The notes: generated by a model from the letters alone, not told the origin. Shown: positions 16,969-27,134, counted from the first letter of the stretch. The stretch is 64,000 nt of DNA from Caenispirillum salinarum_A (GCF_044803115.1 NZ_CP085224.1:3844001-3908000), one strand, 5' to 3'. Numbers and translations: made by a program.

Positions 16969-18093
16969 ATGGGGCAAGACACCCGTTTTTCGCGGCACGT
17001 TCTGTTCCGCCTGCTCCACCCGCGCCGAGGCCCGCCCGTGCCGTCCTGGTTCCACATCGCCGCGCCGATCCTCGGAACCCTGGTGCTGGCGCTGACCTAT
17101 TTCGACCTGTTCGTCACCGTCCTCACCGTCAGCGGCGCCGGCCCCGTCACCCGGCGCCTGCCGCCGGCGATCTGGACGCTTGCACGCCTTGTCGACCGCG
17201 GCTCTGAACGGGCGCGCATCCTGCCCTACATCGGCATGCTGACGCTGCTGAGCATTGCCATGACGTGGATCGTGCTGATGTGGCTGGGGTGGACGCTGGT
17301 CTACCTGGCCGACCCGTGGTCGGTGGTGGTCGCCAGGACCGGCGCGCCGGTGGGCGTGGGCGGCGTCGCCTACTACGTCGGCTACAGCCTGTTCACCCTA
17401 GGCCTCGGCGACTATCGGCCGCAGGGGCTGACGTGGCAGCTTCTCAGCGTGCTGGTGTCGGGCACCGGGCTGACGATGGTGACGCTCATCATCACCTACA
17501 TCGTGCCGGTGATCTCCGCCGCCGCCCAACGCCGGGCGCTGGCGGCCCGCATCACCACCATCGGCCGCACGCCGGACGGCATCCTGCGACGCGCCTGGAA
17601 CGGCGAGGATTTCAATGCCCTTGGCACCCATCTGCACAACCTGGCGCAGTCGCTGGTGGAGCAGGCGCAGCAGCACCGCGTCTATCCCATCCTGTCCAAC
17701 TTCCATCCCCTGGACCCGGATCTGTCGCTGACGGTGCGCCTTGCCGCCCTGGACGAGGCGGTGCTGGTGCTGCGCGTCGCCGTGCCGCCTCGGGCGCGGC
17801 CGACGGACGGCGAGTTGGACAGCTTTCGCGACAGCATGCGGATGCTGCTGGACGTCCTGCCGGGCACCGACCCGTTGCGCGAAGGCCACGAGCCGCCGCC
17901 ACCCGACTTCGGCGTGATCGCGGAATTCGGCCTGCCTCAGCCCGCTCGCGCCGTCACCGAGGCCGCCCTGGACAGTGAAAGGCCGCACCGGCGGCTGCTC
18001 TGCTCCATCGTGCTGGAGGAAGGCTGGAACTGGAAAGCCGTCTCGCGCGATCTGCATCCGCCGGCGCGCCATCGGCGCGGCAAACCCGACTGA
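16969..18093 (+). CDS. two-pore-helix ion-channel-type membrane protein
   Basis: A 374-residue protein with about four hydrophobic segments in the first 190 residues (around 28-52, 85-112, a pore loop at 125-145 and 148-180). The pore region GYSLFTLGLGDYRPQG has the form of a K+ channel selectivity filter, but reads TLGLGD where TVGYGD is usual. The C-terminal about 190 residues are cytoplasmic and unrecognised. It is similar in plan to bacterial two-TM potassium channels, with an extra N-terminal segment. The Fur-like box and the divergent PadR-like gene share its promoter. The ribosome binding site is weak, so the start may be off by a few codons. Confidence 0.65.
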   Translation: MGQDTRFSRHVLFRLLHPRRGPPVPSWFHIAAPILGTLVLALTYFDLFVTVLTVSGAGPVTRRLPPAIWTLARLVDRGSERARILPYIGMLTLLSIAMTWIVLMWLGWTLVYLADPWSVVVARTGAPVGVGGVAYYVGYSLFTLGLGDYRPQGLTWQLLSVLVSGTGLTMVTLIITYIVPVISAAAQRRALAARITTIGRTPDGILRRAWNGEDFNALGTHLHNLAQSLVEQAQQHRVYPILSNFHPLDPDLSLTVRLAALDEAVLVLRVAVPPRARPTDGELDSFRDSMRMLLDVLPGTDPLREGHEPPPPDFGVIAEFGLPQPARAVTEAALDSERPHRRLLCSIVLEEGWNWKAVSRDLHPPARHRRGKPD

Positions 18094-18276
18094 TTGATTT
18101 TTTCAGGGACCTCGAAGGGCCGTTTGAGACTTTCGTATCCATCGCCGAGCCGAAAGGCGTCCGAATACCGCTCCGGCCCGGCCATGCATGCCTCTGCCCG
18201 TTTGCGTGGCAACGCGCGGCGGGCCTATGACGGAAAGGCGGACACGGCATTGACAATCGCAGGGAGGAAAGCGGCC

Positions 18277-18483
18277 ATGAAGAACAGTGCCTGCTATGTA
18301 ATCAGCCGCAACGACGGCTTCTGGTATGCCGTCGTCGGAGGCCGCGACCTGGGCCGCTTCCAGCGGCGCGGCGATGCCGAGGCCCGCGCCCATGAACGTG
18401 CCGAGGCCATGGGACTGCCCGGCGTGACCGTTGTCGCCCCGTCCGAGCCCGCAAGCCTTGCCGGGGCCGGCGCCCGGAGCTGA
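18277..18483 (+). CDS. small conserved-type protein, DUF2188-like
   Basis: A 68-residue protein starting MKNSACYVISRNDGFWYAVV, with the excellent site AGGGAGGAAA at 18261-18270. The pattern 'xVxxxxDGxWxVxxxGxxxxRxxxxxxAxxxA' resembles DUF2188 proteins, which are small and of unknown function. It is the first of three small genes in a row, with 86 bases to the next. Confidence 0.6.
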   Translation: MKNSACYVISRNDGFWYAVVGGRDLGRFQRRGDAEARAHERAEAMGLPGVTVVAPSEPASLAGAGARS

Positions 18484-18569
18484 CCGGAAACGGGAAAACC
18501 GATCCACCGCCCCGCCCGCCTCCGTAGGGATGTCGAATGTTGTCGACAGTCCACAATACGGAGGCCGCG

Positions 18570-18707
18570 ATGCAACAGCTTGCTCCCGATGAAGCCCGCC
18601 AGGCGCGCAAGGGCCGCGCCGTGTTCTACGTGCTGGCGTCCAGTCTTGCCCTGGCGCTGGTCGCGCTTGCCGCCGTGGCCTTGATGGTGCCGGTTTCCGG
18701 CACCTGA
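18570..18707 (+). CDS. 45-residue single-pass membrane protein
   Basis: A short gene with clear signals: GGAGG at 18561-18565, ATG at 18570, TGA at 18705-18707. The product has a charged head (DEARQARKGRA) and then one hydrophobic helix (VLASSLALALVALAAVALMV). The head and helix are strikingly like those of the next gene (EQARQGRKGKPV plus helix), so the two look like diverged duplicates. Function is unknown; such proteins often sit in the inner membrane as small regulators or stress proteins. Confidence 0.6.
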   Translation: MQQLAPDEARQARKGRAVFYVLASSLALALVALAAVALMVPVSGT

Positions 18708-18817
18708 TCGCGGCGGCTCGGCTCGCGTTGGGGTTTGAGCAGCGGGACGGATTTGCAACCGGTTCGAAGGATCACGGGTTACTCCCCTATGACCAAAGCA
18801 CCAAACGGGGAGGACCC

Positions 18818-19018
18818 ATGGTCGAGGAAACTCCGGAACAGGCCCGGCAGGGCCGCAAGGGCAAGCCCGTCGCCGTCATCCTCATGGTCAGCCTGGCCCT
18901 GGGCCTGCTGGCCCTCATCGCCCTGATCATCTGGGCGCTGTCGGGCGACGACCCCGGGCCGACGCCGTCGCAGCTTGAAGAGGGCCGCCTGATCGAGGGG
19001 CCGTCCCGCGCGGGCTGA
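18818..19018 (+). CDS. 66-residue single-pass membrane protein
   Basis: The start at ATG 18818 is set by GGGGAGG at 18807-18813; an in-frame ATG further upstream has no such site. The product begins MVEETPEQARQGRKGKPVAV and has one transmembrane helix (residues about 18-39, LMVSLALGLLALIALIIWAL). A short polar tail follows (SGDDPGPTPSQLEEGRL), presumably outside the membrane. It is similar in plan to the 45-residue neighbour. A hairpin terminator follows at 19034-19066. Confidence 0.6.
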   Translation: MVEETPEQARQGRKGKPVAVILMVSLALGLLALIALIIWALSGDDPGPTPSQLEEGRLIEGPSRAG

Positions 19019-19033
19019 CCCGACGCCGCTTTC

Positions 19034-19066
19034 AAAGGGCCGCCGCCCGCCGGGCCGCGGCCCTTT
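19034..19066 (+). terminator. hairpin after the small membrane protein genes
   Basis: AAAGGGCCG (19034-19042) pairs perfectly with CGGCCCTTT (19058-19066). The 15-base GC-rich loop can pair further within itself. The stem ends in TTT followed by CCC. Confidence 0.55.
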
Positions 19067-19180
19067 CCCGTGTCCGCCCGGACAGGGCGAGAATGGCCGT
19101 GGCGTGCGCCCGGTCGCAGCAGTATGCTCCGCCGCTTTCCGGCCCGACCGTCCCGCCGGAAACCGGAACACGGGGTCTCG

Positions 19181-20116
19181 ATGCCGCTCGCCACGCTGCT
19201 CAACGCTTTCGTTCCCGTGCTGGGGCTGCTTGCCATCGGCTTCGTCAGCCGGCGGCGGGACCTGGTGCAGGACGGCTTCTGGACGCAGGCGGAGCGGCTG
19301 ACCTATTACCTGCTCATGCCCGCCCTTCTGGTCGGCAAGCTGGCGGGCCTGGAGGCCGGCACGCTGCCGGCGGGACGGATTGCGATTGCCGTCGTCGGAG
19401 CGCTGCTGATCGCCGCCGCCGCGCTGGCCCTCCTGCGACTGGTGTGGCGTCCGGCGGGCGCGGTGTTCACATCCGTCGTGCAGGGCGGCCTGCGCTTCAA
19501 CACCTACATCGGCCTCGCCCTGGTTGCGCCGCTCTACCGACCGGCGGGGCTGGAGGTGGCCGCGCTGGTGGTGGGCATCATGGTCGCGACCATCAACGTG
19601 CTGTGCGTCAGCGCCTTCGCGCTTTGCCTGCACGACGGCGGCCCCAGGCTGGCGGCCGTCTGCCGCCAGCTCGTCCGCAACCCGCTGCTGATCGCCGCCG
19701 CCCTGGGTCTTGCCATGCAGGGGCTGGGCCTGGGCCTGCCGGTGGGGCTGGACGGTCTGGCGGACGCGCTGGGCGCCGCCGCCCTGCCGCTGGGCGTGAT
19801 GGCGGTCGGCGCGGCGCTGGCCCGGCTTGAAACCGCCCACCTGCCGCCGGCCACACCGTTCACGGCAACGGCGCTGGTGAAGTTCGCCCTGCTGCCGGGC
19901 GTGTCTCTGGCGCTGTGTGCCGCGCTTGACCTCGACGCGCTGACGACGGCGGTGATCGTGCTTTTGCAGGCCATGCCCACGGCGCCCTCGGCCTATGTGC
20001 TGGCGCGGCAGCTGGGCGGCGACCACGACCTGATGGCAAGCCTCATCGCCGGCCAGACCGTCGCCGCCTGCGTGCTCCTGCCCCTGGCGCTGGCAGCGGG
20101 CGTAATTGCGGTATGA
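19181..20116 (+). CDS. AEC-family transporter (auxin efflux carrier type), copy 1
   Basis: A 311-residue integral membrane protein with about ten hydrophobic segments in two halves. Family features include FVPVLGLLAIGFVSRRRDLV at the start, RFNTYIGLALVAPLY in the middle and MPTAPSAYVLARQLGGDHDL near the end. AEC proteins export or exchange carboxylates and related small anions; the substrate is unknown. A paralogue with the same signatures is at 27135-28091. The start is placed at MPLATLLNAF, where the membrane protein begins; the upstream frame extension is Arg-rich and unlikely. The gene stands alone and is convergent with gatB. Confidence 0.85.
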   Translation: MPLATLLNAFVPVLGLLAIGFVSRRRDLVQDGFWTQAERLTYYLLMPALLVGKLAGLEAGTLPAGRIAIAVVGALLIAAAALALLRLVWRPAGAVFTSVVQGGLRFNTYIGLALVAPLYRPAGLEVAALVVGIMVATINVLCVSAFALCLHDGGPRLAAVCRQLVRNPLLIAAALGLAMQGLGLGLPVGLDGLADALGAAALPLGVMAVGAALARLETAHLPPATPFTATALVKFALLPGVSLALCAALDLDALTTAVIVLLQAMPTAPSAYVLARQLGGDHDLMASLIAGQTVAACVLLPLALAAGVIAV

Positions 20117-20540
20117 AAGGCGGCGCGGCACCTGCGTCCCGCCAACCGCCGAAGATTCCGCCACCACATCATCCTTTGCGGGTATTTCCGCCCGCGACTC
20201 CGGCGCCGCGTTGAAAGGCGGGGCGGGCGGGCGTATATCGGGTTTCGGAGTGGACGGACCGGCTTCCGCCGGCCCGCCCCCTTACCTAGGCTCCGATGTG
20301 GACCCGAAGGCGGATTGCGAGCCCATCCTTCGGGGTCCCATCGGACATCCAGGCTGATGCGGAATTTAGGCATTCCCACATCCTCCGAAAGCTGACAGAG
20401 GCGATCTGCCGTCGGCCGGGACACCCATCGCCCCGGCCAGCCGCGGGCTCGCATCGCGGCATCTGCTTCCTGCCAGCCGGCAGAGAGGTTAGCCAAGGCA
20501 CCTGTCCGCGTCACCCGCTTCGGTTGAAAATTTGGATGCG
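20117..20540. other. non-coding gap between AEC transporter and gatB
   Basis: I see no gene with good start signals here. Frames without stops exist on the minus strand (for example 20286-20501), but they lack ribosome binding sites and typical codon use. Short GC-rich inverted stretches occur near 20265-20280. The gatB terminator follows at 20541-20574. Confidence 0.5.
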
Positions 20541-20574
20541 AAAACGGCCGCCCCGTCGCCAGGGCGGCCGTTTT
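20541..20574 (-). terminator. intrinsic terminator of the gatCAB operon
   Basis: AAAACGGCCGCCC (20541-20553) pairs over 13 bp with GGGCGGCCGTTTT (20562-20574). On the minus strand the hairpin ends in TTTT, 34 bases after the gatB stop. Confidence 0.85.
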
Positions 20575-20607
20575 CCCCTCACCGGGGCGTGACGCTGAAA
20601 CCCTGCG

Positions 20608-22062
20608 TCAGCCCAGGATCTTCTTTTTCAGGACGTCGTTCACGGCCTGCGGGTTGGCCTTGCCCTGGGTCGCCTTCATCACCTGGCCGGTGAACCAGCC
20701 CAGCAGCTTTTCCTTGCCGCCCTGCACCTCGGCCACCTTGTCCGGGTTGGCGGCGATGACGCCGTCCACGGCCTTTTCGATGGCGCCCGTGTCGGTCACC
20801 TGCTTCATGCCGCGCTCGTCCACAATCTTGGCCGGGTCGTCGCCCGTCTCGATCATGATCTCGAACACTTCCTTCGCCAGACGGCCCGACAGCGTGCCGT
20901 CGGAAATCAGGTCGATGAGCTGGCCCAGCTGCTTGGCCGACACCGGGCTTTCGCCGATGTCCTTGCCCAGCTTGTTCAGCGCGCCGAACAGGTTGGTGGT
21001 CACCCAGTTGGCCGCCGCCTTGCCGTCGCGGCCCTCGGCCACCTGCTCGAAGTAGGCCGCACTTTCCTTGTCGAACACCAGCACCGTCGCGTCGTAGGGC
21101 GACAGGCCGTAGTCGGAGATGAAACGCTGCTTCTTCTCGTCCGGCAGTTCCGGCAGTGTGGCGCGGATGGCGTCCACGAAGGCGTCGTCGAACTCCAGCG
21201 GCAGCAGGTCGGGGTCGGGGAAATAGCGGTAGTCGTGCGCGTTTTCCTTGGTGCGCAGGGACCGCGTCTCGCCCTTCGACGGATCGAACAGGCGGGTTTC
21301 CTGCTCGATCTTGCCGCCGGACTCGTAGACCTCGACGTGGCGCTTGGCCTCGTACTCGATGGACTGCATGACGAAGCGCACCGAGTTGACGTTCTTGATC
21401 TCGCAGCGGGTGCGGAAGCCCTCGTCCGGGCGGCGCACGCTGACGTTCACGTCGCAGCGCATGGAGCCTTCCTCCATGTTGCCGTCGCACGTACCCAGAT
21501 ACCGCAGAATGGCGCGCAGCTTGCGCAGGTAGGCGCCGGCCTCCTCGGGCGTGCGCATGTCGGGCTTGGAAACGATTTCCATCAGCGCGACGCCCGACCG
21601 GTTCAGGTCCACGAAGGTCTTGGCCGGGTGCTGGTCGTGCATGGACTTGCCGGCGTCCTGCTCCAGGTGCAGGCGCTCGATCCCGACCTCGCGGGTGGAG
21701 CCGTCGGGCATGTCCAGGATGATGGTGCCGTGGCCGACGACGGGCAGCTCGTACTGGCTGATCTGGTAGCCCTGCGGCAGGTCAGCGTAGAAGTAGTTCT
21801 TGCGCGCGAACACGCTGCGGTGGTTGATCTGGGCCTTCAGGCCCAGGCCCGTGCGCACCGCCTGCTCCACGGCCTTTTCGTTGATGACCGGCAGCATCCC
21901 CGGAAAGCCCGCGTCGACGAAGCTCACCTGATCGTTCGGCTCCGCGCCGAACCTGGTGGAGGCGCCGGAGAACAGCTTGGACTCGGAAATGACCTGGGCG
22001 TGGACCTCCAGCCCGATCACGACTTCCCAGTCGCCCGTTTCGCCCTGAATGACGTAGCTCAT
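20608..22062 (-). CDS. gatB: aspartyl/glutamyl-tRNA amidotransferase subunit B
   Basis: A 484-residue protein. GatB forms the GatCAB complex that converts Glu-tRNA(Gln) and Asp-tRNA(Asn) to the amide forms, activating the misacylated residue with ATP. Hallmarks: WEVVIGLEVHAQVISESKLF at the start, YFYADLPQGYQISQYELPVV, CDVNVSVRRPDEGFRTRCEI, KNENAHDYRYFPDPDLLPL-type segment (here RTKENAHDYRYFPDPDLLPL), and a C-terminal YqeY-like helical tail. ATG 22062 (MSYVIQG), five bases after the gatA stop, is preferred over a GTG at 22071 that overlaps that stop. It is last in the order gatC-gatA-gatB. Confidence 0.97.
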   Translation of the reverse strand: MSYVIQGETGDWEVVIGLEVHAQVISESKLFSGASTRFGAEPNDQVSFVDAGFPGMLPVINEKAVEQAVRTGLGLKAQINHRSVFARKNYFYADLPQGYQISQYELPVVGHGTIILDMPDGSTREVGIERLHLEQDAGKSMHDQHPAKTFVDLNRSGVALMEIVSKPDMRTPEEAGAYLRKLRAILRYLGTCDGNMEEGSMRCDVNVSVRRPDEGFRTRCEIKNVNSVRFVMQSIEYEAKRHVEVYESGGKIEQETRLFDPSKGETRSLRTKENAHDYRYFPDPDLLPLEFDDAFVDAIRATLPELPDEKKQRFISDYGLSPYDATVLVFDKESAAYFEQVAEGRDGKAAANWVTTNLFGALNKLGKDIGESPVSAKQLGQLIDLISDGTLSGRLAKEVFEIMIETGDDPAKIVDERGMKQVTDTGAIEKAVDGVIAANPDKVAEVQGGKEKLLGWFTGQVMKATQGKANPQAVNDVLKKKILG

Positions 22063-22067
22063 ATCTC

Positions 22068-23549
<1,482 letters not shown>

Positions 23550-23552
23550 GGC

Positions 23553-23840
23553 TTATTCCACCACCTTGGGAACCGTGAAATAGCCCTCGACCGCGTCCGG
23601 CGCGTTGGCGAGAACCTTGTCCTGTTGGCCGCCATCGGTGATGGCGTCCTCGCGCCAGCGCAGCGCCATCTCGGTGACGCTGGTCATGGGCTCCACGCCC
23701 TTGGTGTCCACCTCGCCCAGTTGTTCGACGAACCCCAGGATGGCCGACAATTCATCGGCGAGACCCGGCAGCTCTGCCTCCGGGACCTCGATGCGGGCAA
23801 GGAACGCGATGTTCCTGACGGTGGTGTTGTCCAGCGACAT
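23553..23840 (-). CDS. gatC: aspartyl/glutamyl-tRNA amidotransferase subunit C
   Basis: A 95-residue protein starting MSLDNTTVRNIAFLARIEVP, the normal GatC pattern, with ILGFVEQLGEVDTKGVEPM in the middle. It wraps around GatA and GatB and stabilises the complex. It is the first gene of the operon and divergent from ruvX, sharing a 100-base promoter gap. A longer upstream frame is an artefact. Confidence 0.96.
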   Translation of the reverse strand: MSLDNTTVRNIAFLARIEVPEAELPGLADELSAILGFVEQLGEVDTKGVEPMTSVTEMALRWREDAITDGGQQDKVLANAPDAVEGYFTVPKVVE

Positions 23841-23940
23841 GCGGTAAGTGTCTCCGGCTTGTACGGAAAAAGCGGATGAAGGGCGCAAAAGCCCGGAATT
23901 CCGCCGGTTTTGGAAGATTGCGCGGAAGGTAGCACCCACC

Positions 23941-24408
23941 ATGGCGATCCGCAACCCCGCCGACCTGCGGCACGACCTCAAGACGGGCCAGCGCATCCTG
24001 GGCCTGGACCTGGGCACCAAGACCATCGGCCTGGCGATCTCCGACGCCCTGCTGATGGGCGCGACGCCGCTCAAGACCATCAAGCGGACCAAGTTCACCA
24101 AGGACGTGGAGGAACTGTTCGGCATCATGGACGAGCGCGAGGTCGGCGCGCTCGTCCTCGGCCTGCCGGTGGAGATGAGCGGCGAGGAAGGCAAGCGCTG
24201 CCAGGCCACCCGCCAGTTCGCCGCCAACCTGCTGGAAAAGCGCGACGTGCCGCTCGCCTTCTGGGACGAGCGGCTTTCGACGGCGGCGGTGGAGCGGGTG
24301 ATGATCGACGACTTCGACATGAGCCGCCGCAAACGCGCCGAAAAGGTCGACGCGGCGGCGGCGGCGTTCATCCTGCAAGGCGTGCTGGACGTGCTGGCGA
24401 GAAGTTGA
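23941..24408 (+). CDS. ruvX: RuvX/YqgF-family nuclease (pre-16S rRNA processing / Holliday junction resolvase-like)
   Basis: A 155-residue RNase H-like protein. RILGLDLGTKTIGLAISDAL contains the first catalytic Asp; ALVLGLPVEMSGEEG and FWDERLSTAAVERVM supply the conserved middle motifs; EKVDAAAAAFILQGVLD supplies the last Asp. Family members trim 16S rRNA ends; the older name is Holliday junction resolvase. The start at MAIRNPADL is preferred; the upstream frame overlaps the gatC promoter region. Confidence 0.93.
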   Translation: MAIRNPADLRHDLKTGQRILGLDLGTKTIGLAISDALLMGATPLKTIKRTKFTKDVEELFGIMDEREVGALVLGLPVEMSGEEGKRCQATRQFAANLLEKRDVPLAFWDERLSTAAVERVMIDDFDMSRRKRAEKVDAAAAAFILQGVLDVLARS

Positions 24409-24615
24409 CCCCGTATCAGTGCAGCGCAGGCGCCCCGTACAACCTCGCCTGATAAACCCGCCGCTGCGACGCCCTTTGCATCATGAAACGCATCCACATG
24501 CGGAACGGCGAGGCTGCCCAGTTCGCACTTCCTATTCGTAAAATGGTTTGCTTAACACTCCCGGCGGCAATAAACCTTGAGATGCATAAAGCAGTTAACA
24601 CAAGAGGTTTATCGC

Positions 24616-24840
24616 ATGCCGACCCACGACATAACGCTCAGCCACATCCCGCCGGCAGAACTGGTCAATACGGACCTTGTGCTAGACGTCAAGATTGACG
24701 GCGCCCTCAAGGGTCGCATTCTGATGAGCAAGGGAAACGTGCATTATCGCCCGGCCAACTTTTCGGCACGTCAGTATAGAATTTCCTGGGCCAAGCTATG
24801 CGACCTGATTACCGACAATGGACAAGAAGTCCCCATCTAA
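24616..24840 (+). CDS. 74-residue hypothetical protein, AT-richer than its surroundings
   Basis: The product begins MPTHDITLSHIPPAELVNTD and ends ISWAKLCDLITDNGQEVPI. AAGAGG at 24602-24607 is 8 bases from the ATG. The gene and the 200 bases before it are clearly less GC-rich than the flanking genes, suggesting later arrival. The middle (DGALKGRILMSKGNVHYRPA) looks like beta strands of a small compact domain. No family or function can be named. It ends in a clear hairpin terminator. Confidence 0.6.
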   Translation: MPTHDITLSHIPPAELVNTDLVLDVKIDGALKGRILMSKGNVHYRPANFSARQYRISWAKLCDLITDNGQEVPI

Positions 24841-24852
24841 TCAGACGCATTG

Positions 24853-24885
24853 CCACAGACCCCGCTGGAAGGGCGGGGTCTGTGG
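24853..24885. terminator. hairpin terminator between the small gene and the convergent chemoreceptor
   Basis: CCACAGACCCCGC (24853-24865) pairs perfectly with GCGGGGTCTGTGG (24873-24885), with a 7-base loop and ACTTTA after it. It sits 12 bases past one stop and 6 bases from the other gene end, so it can serve both. Confidence 0.75.
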
Positions 24886-24891
24886 ACTTTA

Positions 24892-26943
24892 CTAAGCCGC
24901 CTGCACGCCCGTCAGGAAGTCGCGCACCAGCGTCCGCAGGCGGTCGGCCTCGCTGCCGAGGGAGTCGGTCCCGCCGCGAACGGTTTCCGCTGCCTCGCCC
25001 ACCTGTTCGGCGGCGCGGCTGACGGCGTGGATGTCGCTGTTGACCGACTGGGTGCCCGACGCCGCCTGGTGAATGTTGCCGGAGATTTCCGACGTCGCGG
25101 CGTTCTGCTCCTCCACCGCGCCGGCGATGGCCGACGCCACCTCGTTCACGCGCTGGATGATGCCGACGATGTCCTGGATGGCGGCCTCGGCCTTGCGGGT
25201 CTCGGTCTGGACGCCGCCGATCTGGGTGCGGATGTCCTCCGTCGCCTTCGCGGTCTGGGAGGCCAGCGTCTTCACCTCGTTGGCGACCACGGCGAAGCCC
25301 TTGCCGGCGTCGCCCGCGCGGGCGGCCTCGATGGTGGCGTTGAGCGCCAGCAGGTTGGTCTGGTCGGCGATGTCGGTGATGAGGTCGACGATCTCGCCGA
25401 TGCGGTCGGCGGCCTTGGCAAGCCCGGCCACCGTCTCGTCGGCGATCTGCGCCTTTTCGGCGGCCTCGCGGGCCACGTCGGCGGACGTCTGGGCCTGGCT
25501 GCCGATTTCGCGGATGGCGGCCGACAGCTCCTCGGCCGCCGCCGCCACCGCGTCGACGTTGCTCGCCGCTTCCTCCGAGGCGCTGGCGACGGAAGTGGAG
25601 CGTTGCGTGGTGTCGCCGGCCAGGCGGCTCATGTCGCCGGCGGTGGCGTTCAGCGACTGGCAGGCCGCGCCGACCGTCTCCAGCAGGCCGGTGACGTCGC
25701 GGTCAAAGCCTTCGGTCAGCGCCTTCAGCTTTTCGGCGCGGGCGAGGCGCGCGGCGTTTTCCTTCTCGCGCTCCGCCTGCATGGCGGCGTTGTCGTTCAT
25801 GTGCTGGCGGAAGACCTCCAGCGTGCGCGACATCTCGCCGATCTCGTCGCCGCGCTCGGTGCCTGCGACGTTGACCGACAGGTTGCCCTCGGCCAGTTCG
25901 CCCATGTTGCCGGTCAGCGCGGCCACCGGGCGCGTGATGCTGCGCGCGATGAGGAGGCCCAGCACCACCGCCGCCGCCACCAGGGCAAGGGCGACCAGGG
26001 CGGTGACGACCAGGCCGTTGCGGGCGCCATCGCGCAGGGCGGTCAGTTCGGCGGTGATCTCGGCCGCCGTGCCGTCCTCCACCTGCTTCAGGCCGTCGAT
26101 CTTCTTGGTGATGGTGGCGAACCATTCCGGCCCGGTGGTGGTCGGCGCGGCGCCCTCGTAGACCATGGCGTTGGCTTCGGTGCGCATGGCCGAGACGGCG
26201 CCCGCGGCCTCGCCGTTGAGCACGGCGTCCAGGGCTGCGGCGTCCTCGGGTTCCGCAAAGACGCGGTAGGTGGAGAAGAAGGCCTCCTGCTGCCCCGCGA
26301 GATCCACGAGCTTCTGGTGGATGGCGGCCTGGAAGGCGCCGGCGCCGAAGCCGTTGGCGCCCATGGCGCGCTCAAGCCCCGCGCGCTCCTTGGCCTGGAT
26401 CAGCGCCAGATAGGCGGTCAGGTCGTGGGCAAGGTCCACGTTGCCGGTGTCGCTGGCGGCCATTTCCGCCACGGCCACGATGAAGGCGCGGATGCTGCCG
26501 GTGTAGTAACCAGCCATGTCGCCGACGCTCATGGACAGGTCGGAGACGCCGCGCCGGGTGCGATCCAGCGCGTCCAGGTTCTCCAGCGCCGTCCGGATAC
26601 CCGCGATCGCCGGATCGGAAGACGCGCCGGCGCCGGCTAGGCTGCCGCGCAGGGCCATGATCGCGGCATCGGTATCCTGACGCCGCGCCGGCAGTTCCTG
26701 CACGAACGCCGCGCCCTTGGACCCGATGAAGCCGGCCGAGGCGCCGCGCTCCTTCTGCAATTCGTGGATCACCTGCGAGACGTCGGGCGCCAGCATGACC
26801 ACCTGGGCCATGCTCTCCATGCGGCGCCAGTCGCCGGCGCGCTCGACGATGGACAGGCCGGCGAAGATCATCAGTCCGATGACGGGCGCGGCGATCACGG
26901 CCGCGATACGTGCGCGAATGGGGGCGTTGGACAGGAACGACAT
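24892..26943 (-). CDS. methyl-accepting chemotaxis protein with NIT sensor domain
   Basis: A 683-residue receptor. The first membrane segment is at about residues 10-32. The periplasmic domain starts with VIHELQKERGASAGFIGSKG, the signature of the NIT domain, which in known proteins senses nitrate or nitrite. A second segment at about 315-340 is followed by HAMP and a full signalling domain (IADQTNLLALNATIEAARAG, then GFAVVANEVKTLA). It probably steers swimming toward or away from nitrogen oxyanions, but the ligand is inferred only from domain type. GAGGGAG precedes the ATG. No che gene is nearby. Confidence 0.92.
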   Translation of the reverse strand: MSFLSNAPIRARIAAVIAAPVIGLMIFAGLSIVERAGDWRRMESMAQVVMLAPDVSQVIHELQKERGASAGFIGSKGAAFVQELPARRQDTDAAIMALRGSLAGAGASSDPAIAGIRTALENLDALDRTRRGVSDLSMSVGDMAGYYTGSIRAFIVAVAEMAASDTGNVDLAHDLTAYLALIQAKERAGLERAMGANGFGAGAFQAAIHQKLVDLAGQQEAFFSTYRVFAEPEDAAALDAVLNGEAAGAVSAMRTEANAMVYEGAAPTTTGPEWFATITKKIDGLKQVEDGTAAEITAELTALRDGARNGLVVTALVALALVAAAVVLGLLIARSITRPVAALTGNMGELAEGNLSVNVAGTERGDEIGEMSRTLEVFRQHMNDNAAMQAEREKENAARLARAEKLKALTEGFDRDVTGLLETVGAACQSLNATAGDMSRLAGDTTQRSTSVASASEEAASNVDAVAAAAEELSAAIREIGSQAQTSADVAREAAEKAQIADETVAGLAKAADRIGEIVDLITDIADQTNLLALNATIEAARAGDAGKGFAVVANEVKTLASQTAKATEDIRTQIGGVQTETRKAEAAIQDIVGIIQRVNEVASAIAGAVEEQNAATSEISGNIHQAASGTQSVNSDIHAVSRAAEQVGEAAETVRGGTDSLGSEADRLRTLVRDFLTGVQAA

Positions 26944-27134
26944 GGACGCAGTACTCCCTCGGAGGCAATCGCCTCGCCTTTTGATTAAGGCAATTCCAGC
27001 ACAAAGTTTGTGGACTGACCAGAACCAATACCAGCGGCCTGATACCGCCGGCTATGCCATTCGTGCATGCCTCGACGAAAGGCGGGGGCCGTGGCGCTGG
27101 ACGCCGCCGCCCACGCGGGGTAGAGGCATTGGTC

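Noticed and set aside
18527..18549. Repeated TGTCGA words upstream of the 45-residue gene as operator
   Set aside because: Two 6-base words are too short to separate from chance in this sequence.
20286..20501. A small minus-strand frame in the gap before gatB
   Set aside because: No ribosome binding site, no recognisable domain and untypical codon use; a decayed gene remnant cannot be excluded.
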